From NCBI RefSeq assembly GCF_003963535.1, contig NZ_CP034539.1, positions 806,001 through 870,000 of the forward strand: 64,000 nt of DNA. The letters are read 5' to 3'. The stretch is from Streptomyces cyaneochromogenes. GTDB taxonomy: Bacteria; Actinomycetota; Actinomycetes; Streptomycetales; Streptomycetaceae. Shown in pieces: positions 1 to 7,909 of the stretch (within the stretch, counting starts at the first letter, position 1; every line of letters starts with the position of its first letter). Below the pieces are notes generated by a model that had not been told where the DNA came from, made no database searches, and saw only the letters and a list, made by a program, of their open reading frames with translations. The position numbers and the translations under genes were made by a program.

Positions 1-34
1 CCAGGCCCGTCGAACCGAGCTTCACGTATTGCAT
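1..34 (-). CDS. Aldo/keto reductase, N-terminal fragment (runs off the left edge)
   Basis: Only the first eleven codons are in the window. They read MQYVKLGSTGL, the typical opening of NAD(P)H-dependent aldo/keto reductases of the YajO/Tas type, where the first strand is followed by LGxTGL. A GGAGC-type ribosome binding site lies about 10 bases upstream of the ATG at 34. The catalytic Asp-Tyr-Lys-His residues would be outside the window, so the call rests on this short motif alone. Confidence 0.55.
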   Translation of the reverse strand, partial: MQYVKLGSTGL

Positions 35-446
35 CGTTGCTGCTCCTGCCTTCGGGGTGGGGGTACCAGGGGGAGCGTACGTGGTCGTGTCCGGCCACCC
101 CCGCTTTCCCGCCGCGCCCTCGGCGGCCGCCGTTGCCTGAGCCTGGTCGAGTGAGCCGGATCAGCAGCACGCCGGGAGTGTGGGGCAGGGCCACTCGCAG
201 TGCGTCCCCGTCCCGGCTCGCCGTGACGGCGGTGGGCGCGGACGGGTGCGGGATCTCCGTACGGACCTCGCGTCCCGCCAAGTGCCGTACCGGCAGCCGC
301 AGTTCGGCCTCCCCGCCACGGTGACGTTCGGGAACACCAGCGCGTGGGCGCCGAACATCGACCGGATCGAACTGGGCCGAGTCGTGGGCTGACGGGCTCG
401 ACCCACCCATCGCGACGGTGCCCCGGGCCCCCGGCCGGGGCGCGGG
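35..446. other. No intact gene; possible degraded coding stretch on the minus strand
   Basis: This 412-base stretch holds no open frame with a good start and ribosome binding site. On the minus strand, roughly 390 down to 110, one frame without stops has strongly G/C third positions and reads like a beta-rich C-terminal domain (AELRLPVRHLAGREV, then DALRVALPHTPGVLLIRLTR). That is reminiscent of the end of a glycoside hydrolase, but it lacks a start and simply runs on into the next gene. It may be a gene remnant or chance high-GC openness. Confidence 0.25.
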
Positions 447-977
447 TCACCGCTCCAACAGCTCCAGCGCCCGCTCCCACCCGAACTCCGGCCGCACGCC
501 GTCCTCCCCGACCTCGCCGGTGTAGGGCTCCCCGAGGCGCACGCCCATCCCCCGCAGCCGTATCAGGCTGTCCTGGTAGGCGGGGTGGGCGGCCAGCGCG
601 CCGGCCACGCAGGGCAGGGCGGCGATGGGGACGCCGAGGCCGTACGCCTCGCAGAGGGTGCCCAGGGCGAGGGTGTCGGCGATGCCGGCGGCCCACTTGT
701 TGAGCGTGTTGAAGGTGGCCGGGGCGACGACGACGGCGTCGGGCGGTGGGAAGGGGCGCGGATCGGCCGGGGTGCGCCAGGCCGCGCGGATGGGGCGGCC
801 GGTGAGGGCCTCGACGGCCGCGGTGTCGAAGAAGCCGTTCATGGCGACCGGCGTCGCGATGACGCCGACCTCCCAGTCCCGCTCCTGCGCGGCGCTGATC
901 AGCTTGCTGACGTCCACGGCGATCCCGGCGGCGCAGACGACGACGTAGAGGAAGGGTGTGCGGGCCTGTTCGGTCAC
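447..977 (-). CDS. Flavoprotein (HFCD/Dfp-EpiD fold)
   Basis: A 176-residue cytosolic flavoprotein of the homo-oligomeric flavin-containing Cys decarboxylase superfamily (PF02441). The N-terminal strand YVVVCAAG (about residues 11-18) and the PATFNT motif at residues 86-91, the counterpart of the PASANT motif that contacts FMN, support the family. Members decarboxylate peptidyl cysteine or phosphopantothenoylcysteine, but this short stand-alone form has no evident substrate and is not a CoaBC fusion. The ATG at 977 is followed upstream by a short gap to the next minus-strand gene. The function beyond flavin binding is unknown. Confidence 0.8.
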   Translation of the reverse strand: MTEQARTPFLYVVVCAAGIAVDVSKLISAAQERDWEVGVIATPVAMNGFFDTAAVEALTGRPIRAAWRTPADPRPFPPPDAVVVAPATFNTLNKWAAGIADTLALGTLCEAYGLGVPIAALPCVAGALAAHPAYQDSLIRLRGMGVRLGEPYTGEVGEDGVRPEFGWERALELLER

Positions 978-1008
978 CCGGGAACCCTACTCAACGCCCT
1001 CGACGGCC

Positions 1009-1467
1009 TTATCGCACCGGGAAGGACAGCCCGCGCTCGTTCTCGGGCCGCGGTCCGACGACACGGCGCTCCTTCTCCTCGATCGGCACGTCGTTGATGC
1101 TGGCCTCCCGCCGCGTCATCAGCCCGTGCTCGTCGAACTCCCACAGCTCGTTGCCGTACGACCGCCACCACTGGCCTTCGCCGTCCCGGCACTCGTACTG
1201 GAAGCGGACCGCGATGCGGTTGCCGTCGAAGGCCCACAGGTCCTTGCGCAGCGCGTACTCCCGTTCGCGCGCCCACTTCGCGGTGAGGAACTCGACGATC
1301 TCGGCGCGGCCGGTGACGAAGGTGTCGCGGTTGCGCCACACCGAGTCCTCGGAGTAGGCGAGGGCGACCTTGTGGGGGTCGCGGGTGTTCCAGGCGTCCT
1401 CGGCGGCCTGCACCTTCTGCGCTGCGCTCTGTCGGGTGAAGGGCGGCAGGGGCGGGCGGTCGGTCAT
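1009..1467 (-). CDS. DUF1348 family protein (SnoaL/NTF2-like fold)
   Basis: A 152-residue protein of the DUF1348 family, an NTF2-like alpha+beta barrel of unknown activity. Family hallmarks are visible: [18 protein letters not shown] near residues 10-27, the segment SVWRNRD, and the Trp-rich strand [14 protein letters not shown] around residues 97-110. The ATG at 1467 has an AGGATG-type ribosome site. It is divergent from the TetR gene at 1595, and two palindromes of the same sequence lie between them, so it is very probably the target of that repressor. Such proteins often accompany TetR regulators in stress or catabolic loci; no reaction can be assigned. Confidence 0.85.
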   Translation of the reverse strand: MTDRPPLPPFTRQSAAQKVQAAEDAWNTRDPHKVALAYSEDSVWRNRDTFVTGRAEIVEFLTAKWAREREYALRKDLWAFDGNRIAVRFQYECRDGEGQWWRSYGNELWEFDEHGLMTRREASINDVPIEEKERRVVGPRPENERGLSFPVR

Positions 1468-1521
1468 GTCATCCTCCGGGCCGGAAAGGGCGGCGAAAGT
1501 GGCGCCAGCAAGGGAAGCGAC

Positions 1522-1539
1522 GGAGAACGGGCGTTCTCC
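1522..1539. promoter_or_regulatory. TetR operator, distal copy
   Basis: GGAGAACGGGCGTTCTCC is a perfect inverted repeat with 8-base arms around a 2-base centre. It sits between the divergent DUF1348 gene (start 1467) and the TetR gene (start 1595) and is repeated 36 bases away at 1558-1575. It is inferred to be bound by the TetR protein encoded next to it. Confidence 0.75.
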
Positions 1540-1557
1540 GGTCTGGCTGCTACCGTA

Positions 1558-1575
1558 GGAGAACGCTCGTTCTCA
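1558..1575. promoter_or_regulatory. TetR operator, proximal copy
   Basis: GGAGAACGCTCGTTCTCA repeats the palindrome at 1522-1539 with one arm base changed. The centre-to-centre distance is 36 bases, so both sites face nearly the same side of the helix. It ends 20 bases before the TetR start codon and just upstream of the ribosome site AAGGAGAGG, consistent with autoregulation. Confidence 0.75.
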
Positions 1576-1594
1576 CGTCAAGGAGAGGTCGTAC

Positions 1595-2146
1595 ATGGAC
1601 AGCGCAACCGCCCGCGAGCAGGCGCTGGACGCCGCGGAGAGCCTGTTCTACGGGCGCGGTATCCAGTCCGTCGGCATGGACGACATCCGGGGCGCGTCCG
1701 GGGTCTCGCTCAAGCGGCTCTATCAGCTCTTCCCGGCGAAGGAGCAGCTGGTCGAGGCCTATCTGGAGCGGCGCGACGTGCGCTGGCGCGGGCGACTGGC
1801 CGAGTACGTCGAGCGGCAGGCGGACCCCGAGCGGCGGATCCTGGCCGTCTTCGACTGGCTGGAGGAGTGGTTCGGCGAGGCGGACTTCCGCGGGTGCGCC
1901 TGGATCAACTCCTACGGCGAGCTGGGCGCCAGGTCGGAGCGGGTGGCGGGCCAGGTCCGGGCGCACAAGCGGGCCTTTCGCGAGTATCTCGCCTCACTGG
2001 TGGCCGGTGCCGGGCTGCCCGACGCGCTGACCGGGCCGCTGTTTCTGCTGGCCGAGGGCGCCATGGTCACGGCGGGGATCACGGGCAGTGCGCGACCGGC
2101 GGCCGAGGCCCGGGAGGCGGCGCGGTCGCTGCTGGCGGTGCGCTGA
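1595..2146 (+). CDS. TetR family transcriptional regulator
   Basis: A 183-residue one-component repressor. The N-terminal helix-turn-helix lies at about residues 24-47 (SVGMDDIRGASGVSLKRLYQ is the recognition core), preceded by the family helix REQALDAAESLFYGRGI. The C-terminal ligand-binding half has FDWLEEWFGEADFRGCAWIN, seen in the subgroup with a conserved FRGC segment. The ATG at 1595 has a strong AAGGAGAGG site. The gene is divergent from the DUF1348 gene and two matching palindromes lie between them. The ligand is unknown. Confidence 0.9.
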   Translation: MDSATAREQALDAAESLFYGRGIQSVGMDDIRGASGVSLKRLYQLFPAKEQLVEAYLERRDVRWRGRLAEYVERQADPERRILAVFDWLEEWFGEADFRGCAWINSYGELGARSERVAGQVRAHKRAFREYLASLVAGAGLPDALTGPLFLLAEGAMVTAGITGSARPAAEAREAARSLLAVR

Positions 2147-2172
2147 GAGCCACCGGCCGACCGAGAGCAGGC

Positions 2173-2204
2173 GGGCGGGCCCGGCACCGGGTGCGGGCCC
2201 GCCC
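2173..2204. terminator. Hairpin terminator between convergent genes
   Basis: Arms GGGCGGGCCCG and CGGGCCCGCCC (11 bases, perfect) enclose a 10-base loop between the TetR stop at 2146 and the convergent ferredoxin stop at 2259. It has no U tract, as is common in streptomycetes, and could work in both directions. Confidence 0.65.
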
Positions 2205-2258
2205 ACGACTGCGGACGACCGGGAGACTCACCCGCCGCCCCGGGAGACTTGCCCGCCG

Positions 2259-2489
2259 TCAACTCCCCTCGTCCGACACGGTGATGGCGCTGACCGGGCA
2301 GGCCCGGGCGGCCTCCCGCACCATCGGGTCGCCGGCGCCGTCCTCCCGGCCGGGGAGCAGGGCGCTGAAGCCGTCGTCGTCCTGGGTGAAGACGGACGGG
2401 GCGGCCAGGGCGCACTGGCCGGCGCCGATACAGCGGTCATGGTCGATGTCGATGTGGATTTGACCTGATTCATGCGTTTCGTTGTGCAT
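2259..2489 (-). CDS. [3Fe-4S] ferredoxin, P450 partner
   Basis: A 76-residue electron carrier. Cysteines at residues 20, 26 and 64 in the pattern C-x5-C...C-P are those of the single-cluster [3Fe-4S] ferredoxins that serve bacterial P450s; the position of the fourth ligand is not Cys. It begins 12 bases after the stop of the CYP105-like P450 on the same strand, so the two form a P450-ferredoxin pair in one operon. No ferredoxin reductase is linked. Confidence 0.92.
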   Translation of the reverse strand: MHNETHESGQIHIDIDHDRCIGAGQCALAAPSVFTQDDDGFSALLPGREDGAGDPMVREAARACPVSAITVSDEGS

Positions 2490-2501
2490 GACCGGAGCCT
2501 C

Positions 2502-3710
2502 TTACCAGGTCACGGGGAGTTCCAGCATCCCCTGGATCGTGTCGCCGGGTTTGAAGGGGATTCCCTCCGCAGGGACGGCCAGACGGAGGGTCGGTAGCCT
2601 CTCGAAGAGGGCGTGCAGGGCTGTCTCCATCTCGGCGCGGGCCAGGTTCTGGCCGAGGCACTGGTGGATGCCGAAGCCGAAGGCGATGTGGTGGCGGGCG
2701 GGACGGTGCCAGTCGAGGGTGTCGGGATCGGCGTACACGGCCTCGTCGCGGTTGATGACGGACGTCGAGAAGACCACGCCGTCGCCCTCCCGGATCGTCT
2801 CGCCGTCCACCTCGATGTCCTCGGCGGCGACGCGCAGCAGCCCGTCGGCGATCGACAGCATCCGCATGAGCTCCTCGACCGCGGTGGGCAGCAGCCCCGG
2901 GTCGGCGCGCAGCTCGGCCAGGCGGTCGGGGTGCTGGAGGAGGGTGTAGGTGCCGAGGGAGATCATGTTCGCGGTGGTCTCGTGGCCGGCGACCAGGAGG
3001 ATGGTCGCGAGGGCGATGAGCTCCTCGTGGTCCAGGTCGCCGTCGCGCAGCTGCTGGTGGACGAGTTCGTCCAGGACACCCTCGCCGGGCTCCGCCTGCT
3101 TCTGTTTCCGTTCGATCAACTCGGCGAAGTACGCCTCCAGTCGGTCGCGGGCGTCCAGGGTGTCGGCGGCCGTGGGGCCACGCAGCAGGCGCCGTGACTG
3201 CCCCTCGAAGAAGTCGTGGTCGGCATAGGGGACACCCAGCAGGGCGCAGATGACCATCGAGGGAACGGGCAGCGCGAAGGCGCTCACCAGCTCGGCGGGC
3301 GCTCCCTGGGCGATCATCGCGTCGAGCCGTTCGTCCACGATCCGCTGGATCTGCGGGCGCAGCTCGGCGGCGCGCCTGAGCGTGAAGCTGGGCACCATCA
3401 TCCGCCGCTGGACCCGGTGTTCGGGGTCGTCGACGCCCAGCAGCGCGGACTTGCGACCGCGGACCGCCGCGAAACGGGCGGTGGGCGCGGGGAAGCCGGA
3501 CCGGGTGCGGTCGGAGGACAGGCGCGGGTCGGCCAGCAGGGTGCGGGCCAGGCCATGGCCGGTGACCAGCCAGACCGGGCGACCGTCGTAGAGGGTGACG
3601 CGGGCCAGTGGGCGCGTGTCGCGCAGGGGGTCGTAGGCCGTGGGCGGGTGGTACGGACAGGTGCGGTTCTGAGGGAAGGCGACGGTGGGCGATTCCGTCA
3701 TGTCCGTCAT
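2502..3710 (-). CDS. Cytochrome P450, CYP105-like
   Basis: A 402-residue soluble P450. The I-helix oxygen-binding AGHETT is at residues 241-246, the K-helix ExxR (ELMR) at 280-283, and the heme-binding loop FGFGIHQCLGQ has its cysteine at 351, so all catalytic elements are present. The N-terminal FPQNRTCPYHPP and DPEHRVQRRMMVPSFT resemble the CYP105D group, broad monooxygenases often induced by xenobiotics. Start chosen at 3710 because a GAGG site lies 8 bases upstream; upstream in-frame codons lack one. A 25-base palindrome lies 40 bases upstream and the ferredoxin follows directly. The substrate is unknown. Confidence 0.92.
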   Translation of the reverse strand: MTDMTESPTVAFPQNRTCPYHPPTAYDPLRDTRPLARVTLYDGRPVWLVTGHGLARTLLADPRLSSDRTRSGFPAPTARFAAVRGRKSALLGVDDPEHRVQRRMMVPSFTLRRAAELRPQIQRIVDERLDAMIAQGAPAELVSAFALPVPSMVICALLGVPYADHDFFEGQSRRLLRGPTAADTLDARDRLEAYFAELIERKQKQAEPGEGVLDELVHQQLRDGDLDHEELIALATILLVAGHETTANMISLGTYTLLQHPDRLAELRADPGLLPTAVEELMRMLSIADGLLRVAAEDIEVDGETIREGDGVVFSTSVINRDEAVYADPDTLDWHRPARHHIAFGFGIHQCLGQNLARAEMETALHALFERLPTLRLAVPAEGIPFKPGDTIQGMLELPVTW

Positions 3711-3749
3711 GGAAGACCTCGCAGACGAAGGGTGCGTCGTGCCGATCAT

Positions 3750-3774
3750 CATTAGATGCCCGGGGCATCTAATG
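3750..3774. promoter_or_regulatory. Large palindromic operator upstream of the CYP105-like P450
   Basis: The arms CATTAGATGCCC and GGGCATCTAATG are perfect 12-base complements around a single G. The site is centred 52 bases before the P450 start codon at 3710. The TTAGATG...CATCTAA shape resembles MarR- or TetR-type operators. No regulator gene is adjacent on the P450 side, so the binding protein must be encoded elsewhere. Confidence 0.7.
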
Positions 3775-4019
3775 GGGCGACGCCAAGTTCGGCCAGATCA
3801 GACGTCCGGGCAATCTGGCCGGGGATCGTCGCACAGAGCTTCGGTCTCGGGGACGGGCGGCCGGTGCAGCCGGGAAATTCGCTTGTCGGCGGGTGTCCGT
3901 CGCCCACAGAATCCAGCCATGTCTACGACCATCGCCCGCATGCCGCTGTCCGCCACCGTTCGTCCGGTGCGGTCTCAGCAGCAGCCCGGCCGTCCGGGGA
4001 GGCCCACGCTTCCCACGTC

Positions 4020-4658
4020 GTGACCGCCGCGCTCGTCGCGGGACTGCTCGCGGGCTACGGCATCGCCGTCCCGGTCGGCGCGGTCGCGACCTACCTGGTC
4101 TCCCTCTCCGCCCGTACGTCCCTGCGGACCGGGATCTGCGCCGCGCTCGGTGTCGCGACCGCCGACGGGCTCTACGCCCTCGTGGCCACGGTCGGAGGCT
4201 CCGCACTCGCCGCCGCGCTGCGTCCGGTCCTGGTGCCGCTGCGGTGGGCCTCCGCCCTGGTGCTGGCCCTCATCGCGGTACGGGGCGCCGTCATCGCCGT
4301 ACGCCAGTACCGCGCCCACCGGCTCGCCACCCGCGCCACGCCCCCTCCGCCGAGCCCGGCGCATGCCTATCTGGCGCTGCTCGGCATCACGCTGCTCAAC
4401 CCGACCACCGTGATCTACTTCGCGGCCCTCGTCCTCGGCACCCGCGCGAGCGACGCTGTACCGCCCCTGGAACAGGGCGTGTTCGTCCTGGCCGCGTTCG
4501 CCGCGTCGGCGAGCTGGCAGCTGCTGCTCGCCGGCGGCGGGGCGCTGCTGGGGCGGGTACTGACGGGCCACCGAGGGCGGTTGGTCACGGCGCTGGTGTC
4601 GAGCGGCGTGATCCTGGCGCTGGCCGTGCGGATGTCGTGGCAGCCGTGGACGGGATGA
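4020..4658 (+). CDS. LysE family translocator (amino acid or metabolite exporter)
   Basis: A 212-residue membrane protein with about six hydrophobic segments: [20 protein letters not shown] at the N terminus, then helices near residues 40-62, 68-92, 120-145, 150-172 and 185-205. The PVGAV and [13 protein letters not shown] segments are LysE/RhtB hallmarks. The family exports basic amino acids, homoserine lactones and similar solutes. The start is a GTG at 4020 whose TGA overlaps the stop of a 34-codon ORF beginning at 3919, which may couple translation. The nearest SD-like GGGGAGG is somewhat far (16 bases), so the start is uncertain. Confidence 0.82.
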   Translation: MTAALVAGLLAGYGIAVPVGAVATYLVSLSARTSLRTGICAALGVATADGLYALVATVGGSALAAALRPVLVPLRWASALVLALIAVRGAVIAVRQYRAHRLATRATPPPPSPAHAYLALLGITLLNPTTVIYFAALVLGTRASDAVPPLEQGVFVLAAFAASASWQLLLAGGGALLGRVLTGHRGRLVTALVSSGVILALAVRMSWQPWTG

Positions 4659-4726
4659 ATCCCGCGCATGCCGGCGTTGGAACACGGCGTCAGTCAGCAC
4701 CAGGACACGACGATGGGACCGATGTC

Positions 4727-5176
4727 ATGCCTCTTGAGGGCGAGTACGAGCCCAGCCCGACCGGTTGGGTGCGCAGGCAGGTCGAGCTGTACGAGAGCTC
4801 CGGCGGCACCCAGGGCACGACCCTCATGAACACGGGGATGCCCGTGATCCTGCTCACGACCCGCGGCGCCAGGAGCGGCAAGATCCGCAAGACGCCCCTC
4901 ATGCGCGTCGAGCACGAGGGGAGCTACGCCGCTGTGGCCTCGCAGGGCGGGGCGCCCAAGCACCCGGTGTGGTACCACAACCTCAAGGCCGATCCGCGGG
5001 TGGAGCTGCGGGACGGCACGGTGCTGCGGGATATGAGGGCCCGCGAGGTCACCGGCGCGGAGAAGGACGAGTGGTGGGAGCGGGCCGTCGCGGCGTATCC
5101 GCCGTACGCGGACTACCAGAAGAAGACGGACCGGGTGATCCCGCTCTTCGTCCTGGAGCCGGTCGACGGGGACTGA
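4727..5176 (+). CDS. Deazaflavin (F420)-type nitroreductase family protein
   Basis: A 149-residue split-barrel protein of the Ddn/DUF385 family, whose members use F420H2 to reduce quinones and nitro compounds. The family segments are clear: [20 protein letters not shown] at residues 37-56, [16 protein letters not shown] around 82-97, and the C-terminal [19 protein letters not shown]. The ATG at 4727 follows the LysE gene by 68 bases and may share its transcript. A hairpin terminator follows at 5256. Streptomycetes make F420, which fits. Confidence 0.9.
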   Translation: MPLEGEYEPSPTGWVRRQVELYESSGGTQGTTLMNTGMPVILLTTRGARSGKIRKTPLMRVEHEGSYAAVASQGGAPKHPVWYHNLKADPRVELRDGTVLRDMRAREVTGAEKDEWWERAVAAYPPYADYQKKTDRVIPLFVLEPVDGD

Positions 5177-5516
5177 CCGAGGCACGATCAGGGATTCCGA
5201 AGTTTTTTCTCCCCCAGGACGCATGAACCCGCGTTCCCCGGGCACACGTGCGTCAGGCCCCGCCGCGTTCCCCCGTCGCGGCGGGGCTTCCCTGTGCACC
5301 GCGAAGCCGTCCTCGGCGTGCCCTTCGCCCTCGGCGACGCAGACGACACCGAGCACGGTCATGCCCGCCGCACAGCCCCCGAACCTCTCCTGGGCGCCGC
5401 CGCGCAGCGCCTCGAAGCCCTGGAAGCGTCTTGGCGACGGCGATCAGGCTCACACCCGTGCCATCGGCGTAAATCGGGGGACCCGGTGAGAACGTACGGC
5501 GGAGAGGAGCGCGATC
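5177..5516. other. Intergenic region without a convincing gene
   Basis: This 340-base stretch holds a hairpin at 5256-5288 and no frame with a believable start and ribosome site. A minus-strand frame with good codon bias (5362 down to about 5230) resembles no family I know and overlaps the hairpin, so it is not called as a gene. Confidence 0.4.
5256..5288. terminator. Hairpin terminator after the nitroreductase gene
   Basis: Arms GCCCCGCCGCG and CGCGGCGGGGC are perfect 11-base complements around a 9-base loop, about 80 bases after the stop at 5176. It has no long U tract. Confidence 0.65.
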
Positions 5517-6539
5517 ATGAGCGGCGGGGGCGAGGAGGGCAACACCTCGTATGGGAGGAAGTCGTTCCAGCGGTCGAAGGCCCACTTCACGGACCGGATC
5601 ACCGCGGACGGCCGGGACGGCTGGCCGGTGGTGGCGGACCGCTATCGGCTGGTGGCCAGCCGTGCCTGTCCGTGGGCGAGCCGGGCGGTGATCTCCCGGC
5701 GGCTGCTGGGTCTGGAGGGCGCCCTGTCGCTGGCGATCGCCGATCCGATCCAGGACGACCGCAGCTGGCGCTTCACCCTGGACCCCGACGGCCGCGACCC
5801 GGTGCTCGGCATCCGCTTCCTCAGCGAGGCCTACGACCGGCGGGAGACCGACTACCCGGGCGGCGTCAGCGTCCCCGCGATCGTGGACGTGCCCAGCGGC
5901 GAGCTGGTCACCAACGACTACCAGCGGATCACGCTGGACCTCGCCACCGAGTGGACGGCCCTGCTCCGCGAGGGGGCGCCCGAGCTCTACCCGAAGGGGC
6001 TGCGGGACGAGATCGACGCCGTGATGACGGACGTCTACGAGGACGTCAACAACGGTGTGTACCGGGCGGGCTTCGCCGATGGGCAGGAGAAGTACGAGGG
6101 GGCGTGCGCGCGGCTCTTCCGGCGGCTGGAGCTGCTCGCGGAGCGGCTGGCCGGGCGGCGTTATCTGGTCGGCGACACGATCACCGAGGCGGACATCCGG
6201 CTGTTCACCACGCTGGTCCGTTTCGATGCCGTCTATCACGGCCACTTCAAGTGCAACCGCTGGAAGCTGACGGAGAACCGGGTGCTGTGGGCGTACGCCC
6301 GCGACCTCTACCAGACGCCCGGATTCGGTGACACCGTCGACTTCGACCACATCAAGCGGCATTACTACCAGGTGCACAGCGGCATCAACCCGACCGGCAT
6401 CGTGCCGCTCGGACCGGATCTGGCGGGCTGGCTGACGCCGCACCACCGTCAGGAGCTGGGCGGCAGGCCGTTCGGCGACGGGACACCGCCCGGGCCGGTT
6501 CCGCAGCCCGAGCAGGTCCCGGCGCAGGGGCGGCCCTGA
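5517..6539 (+). CDS. Xi-class GST-like reductase (glutathionyl-hydroquinone reductase family)
   Basis: A 340-residue cytosolic protein of the ECM4/YqjG/PcpF family. The thioredoxin-fold catalytic motif RACPWASR has its cysteine at residue 51, and DYQRITLDLATEW and GDTITEADIRLFTTLVRFD mark the GST N- and C-terminal domains. In glutathione-using bacteria the family removes glutathione from hydroquinone conjugates. Streptomycetes use mycothiol, so the thiol partner here is probably different. The ATG follows a GGAG site; DUF4235 gene starts 24 bases downstream, so the two are likely one operon. Confidence 0.9.
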   Translation: MSGGGEEGNTSYGRKSFQRSKAHFTDRITADGRDGWPVVADRYRLVASRACPWASRAVISRRLLGLEGALSLAIADPIQDDRSWRFTLDPDGRDPVLGIRFLSEAYDRRETDYPGGVSVPAIVDVPSGELVTNDYQRITLDLATEWTALLREGAPELYPKGLRDEIDAVMTDVYEDVNNGVYRAGFADGQEKYEGACARLFRRLELLAERLAGRRYLVGDTITEADIRLFTTLVRFDAVYHGHFKCNRWKLTENRVLWAYARDLYQTPGFGDTVDFDHIKRHYYQVHSGINPTGIVPLGPDLAGWLTPHHRQELGGRPFGDGTPPGPVPQPEQVPAQGRP

Positions 6540-6563
6540 CCATCGAAGGAGGCGCAGGCGCAG

Positions 6564-6872
6564 ATGGCGAAGAAGAAGCCGAAGAAGATGAAACTCCCCC
6601 TTGCCTACAAACCCATGGGATTCGCGCTCGGCTGGTCGAGCGGTTGGCTGGCGGGGCTCGCCTTCCGCAAGACCTGGATGGCGATACGGCACGAGGAGGA
6701 CGCCCCGGACGCGCTGGACCGGGACCGCGGCTGGGGGGAGATCCTGCTGGCGGCCGCGGTCCAGGGCGCTCTGTTCGCGGTGGCCCGTAGCGTGGCGGAC
6801 CGCACCGGCGCGAAGGCGATCGAACGCTCGACGGGTGTGTGGCCGGTCGGCGAGAAGGGCGGCCGGGACTGA
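6564..6872 (+). CDS. DUF4235 small membrane protein
   Basis: A 102-residue protein with a very basic N terminus (AKKKPKKMKLP), a central hydrophobic pair of segments (GFALGWSSGWLAGLAF and EILLAAAVQGALFAVARSV), and the family motif GWGEILLAAA. DUF4235 proteins are common in actinobacteria; none has a firm function known to me. The ribosome site GAAGGAGG is strong. It is 24 bases after the GST-like gene. Confidence 0.85.
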   Translation: MAKKKPKKMKLPLAYKPMGFALGWSSGWLAGLAFRKTWMAIRHEEDAPDALDRDRGWGEILLAAAVQGALFAVARSVADRTGAKAIERSTGVWPVGEKGGRD

Positions 6873-6957
6873 GCGCACCTCCGAAAGGCCGACCGCCCAC
6901 CCCAGCCGACCGCCCGGCCCAGGAGGCTCGGCCCTGACTCGGCGCCCAGGCGGAAGC

Positions 6958-7350
6958 TCAGCCCTGCTTGGGCGCCGTCGGCGCGACCAGGCGCAGGGTG
7001 AAGGAGTGACCGGCCGGGTCGGCGTAGCCGCGTTCCTCGTAGGGGCTCGCCGCGTCCTTCGCGTCCAGGGGGCGCCCGCCGAGCCCGACGATCCTGCGCT
7101 CCGCCTCGTCCAGGTCCTCCACGACGAAGTCGAGGTGGGCCTGGAGAGAGTTCTCCGGGCGCGGCCAGCTCGGCGGCGTCGCGTTCACGTCGCGGCGGAA
7201 CGCGAGCCGGGTACCGTCGGCGCCCCTGATCTCCACGCGGTTGGCGGTCGCCTCCGTCTGCTCGGCATCCAGCAGTTCCCGGTAGAACACGGCGAGCTTC
7301 TCGGGCTCGGCACGGTCGAGCACCACGAAGCCGGCTTTCACCAGCGGCAT
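6958..7350 (-). CDS. VOC family protein (glyoxalase/bleomycin-resistance fold)
   Basis: A 130-residue paired beta-alpha-beta-beta-beta protein. The opening VKAGFVVLDRAEPEKLAVFYRE and the closing YADPAGHSFTLRLV are typical of vicinal oxygen chelate proteins, which bind a metal or a hydrophobic ligand as dimers. Substrate cannot be assigned. It lies tail to tail with the DUF4235 gene, 85 bases apart. Confidence 0.88.
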   Translation of the reverse strand: MPLVKAGFVVLDRAEPEKLAVFYRELLDAEQTEATANRVEIRGADGTRLAFRRDVNATPPSWPRPENSLQAHLDFVVEDLDEAERRIVGLGGRPLDAKDAASPYEERGYADPAGHSFTLRLVAPTAPKQG

Positions 7351-7429
7351 GACTCCTCCGAAGGGTCCGGGGCGCTGGACGGTCCTGTCCCGCCGCCCTG
7401 TACCCCACGGGTGTCCCGGCCGGGCCGTT

Positions 7430-7894
7430 TCAGTCCGCCACCAGCCATTGCCCGTCCCGCATCAGCTCCCGCCCGTCCAGCTCGTTGGCCTCGCGCCACG
7501 CCTGCACGCGCTGCGGCCGGACACGGAAGTACAGGTAGGGCGTGGTGAGTCGGCGCGGGTCGAAGCCGGTCCTGGCCGCGAAGCGGTCGGCCTCCTCCTC
7601 GGGCAGCTGGGCAAGGGTGAGTGTGTCGGCCGTTCCCTCGATCATCACGACGTCACGGGTCGGTCCGATGCCGAGGCGTGCTCTGCCGGTGGTCCTCAGG
7701 TTCCGGCCCGTCGGACTGTTGGCCGGCGTGGCCAGCAGCAGGGTCGAGCCGTTCCAGAGGAAGGAGAGCGGGACGAGATACGGCACGCCTGCGTCGACCT
7801 CGGCGGTGGCGACCCACACGTCCTCGTCGTGCTCCAGTCGGTGCAGGGTGTCCTGCTTGCGCTGCTTGGCGGGGCGTGCGGGCTGCGGCGCCAT
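7430..7894 (-). CDS. Pyridoxamine 5'-phosphate oxidase-like (PPOX class) protein
   Basis: A 154-residue split-barrel flavin- or F420-binding protein. DEDVWVATAEV (about residues 23-33), PYLVPLSFLWNGSTLLLATP and NLRTTGRARLGIGPTRDVVMIEG are typical of the actinobacterial PPOX-class group related to Rv3369. Cofactor could be FMN or F420. It is 15 bases downstream of the TetR gene start region on the same strand and may belong to that operon. Confidence 0.87.
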   Translation of the reverse strand: MAPQPARPAKQRKQDTLHRLEHDEDVWVATAEVDAGVPYLVPLSFLWNGSTLLLATPANSPTGRNLRTTGRARLGIGPTRDVVMIEGTADTLTLAQLPEEEADRFAARTGFDPRRLTTPYLYFRVRPQRVQAWREANELDGRELMRDGQWLVAD

Positions 7895-7909
7895 CGTCGA
7901 ACGGCCTCC

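Noticed and set aside
5230..5362. A small minus-strand gene with good codon bias
   Set aside because: It overlaps the terminator hairpin, has no ribosome site and resembles no family.
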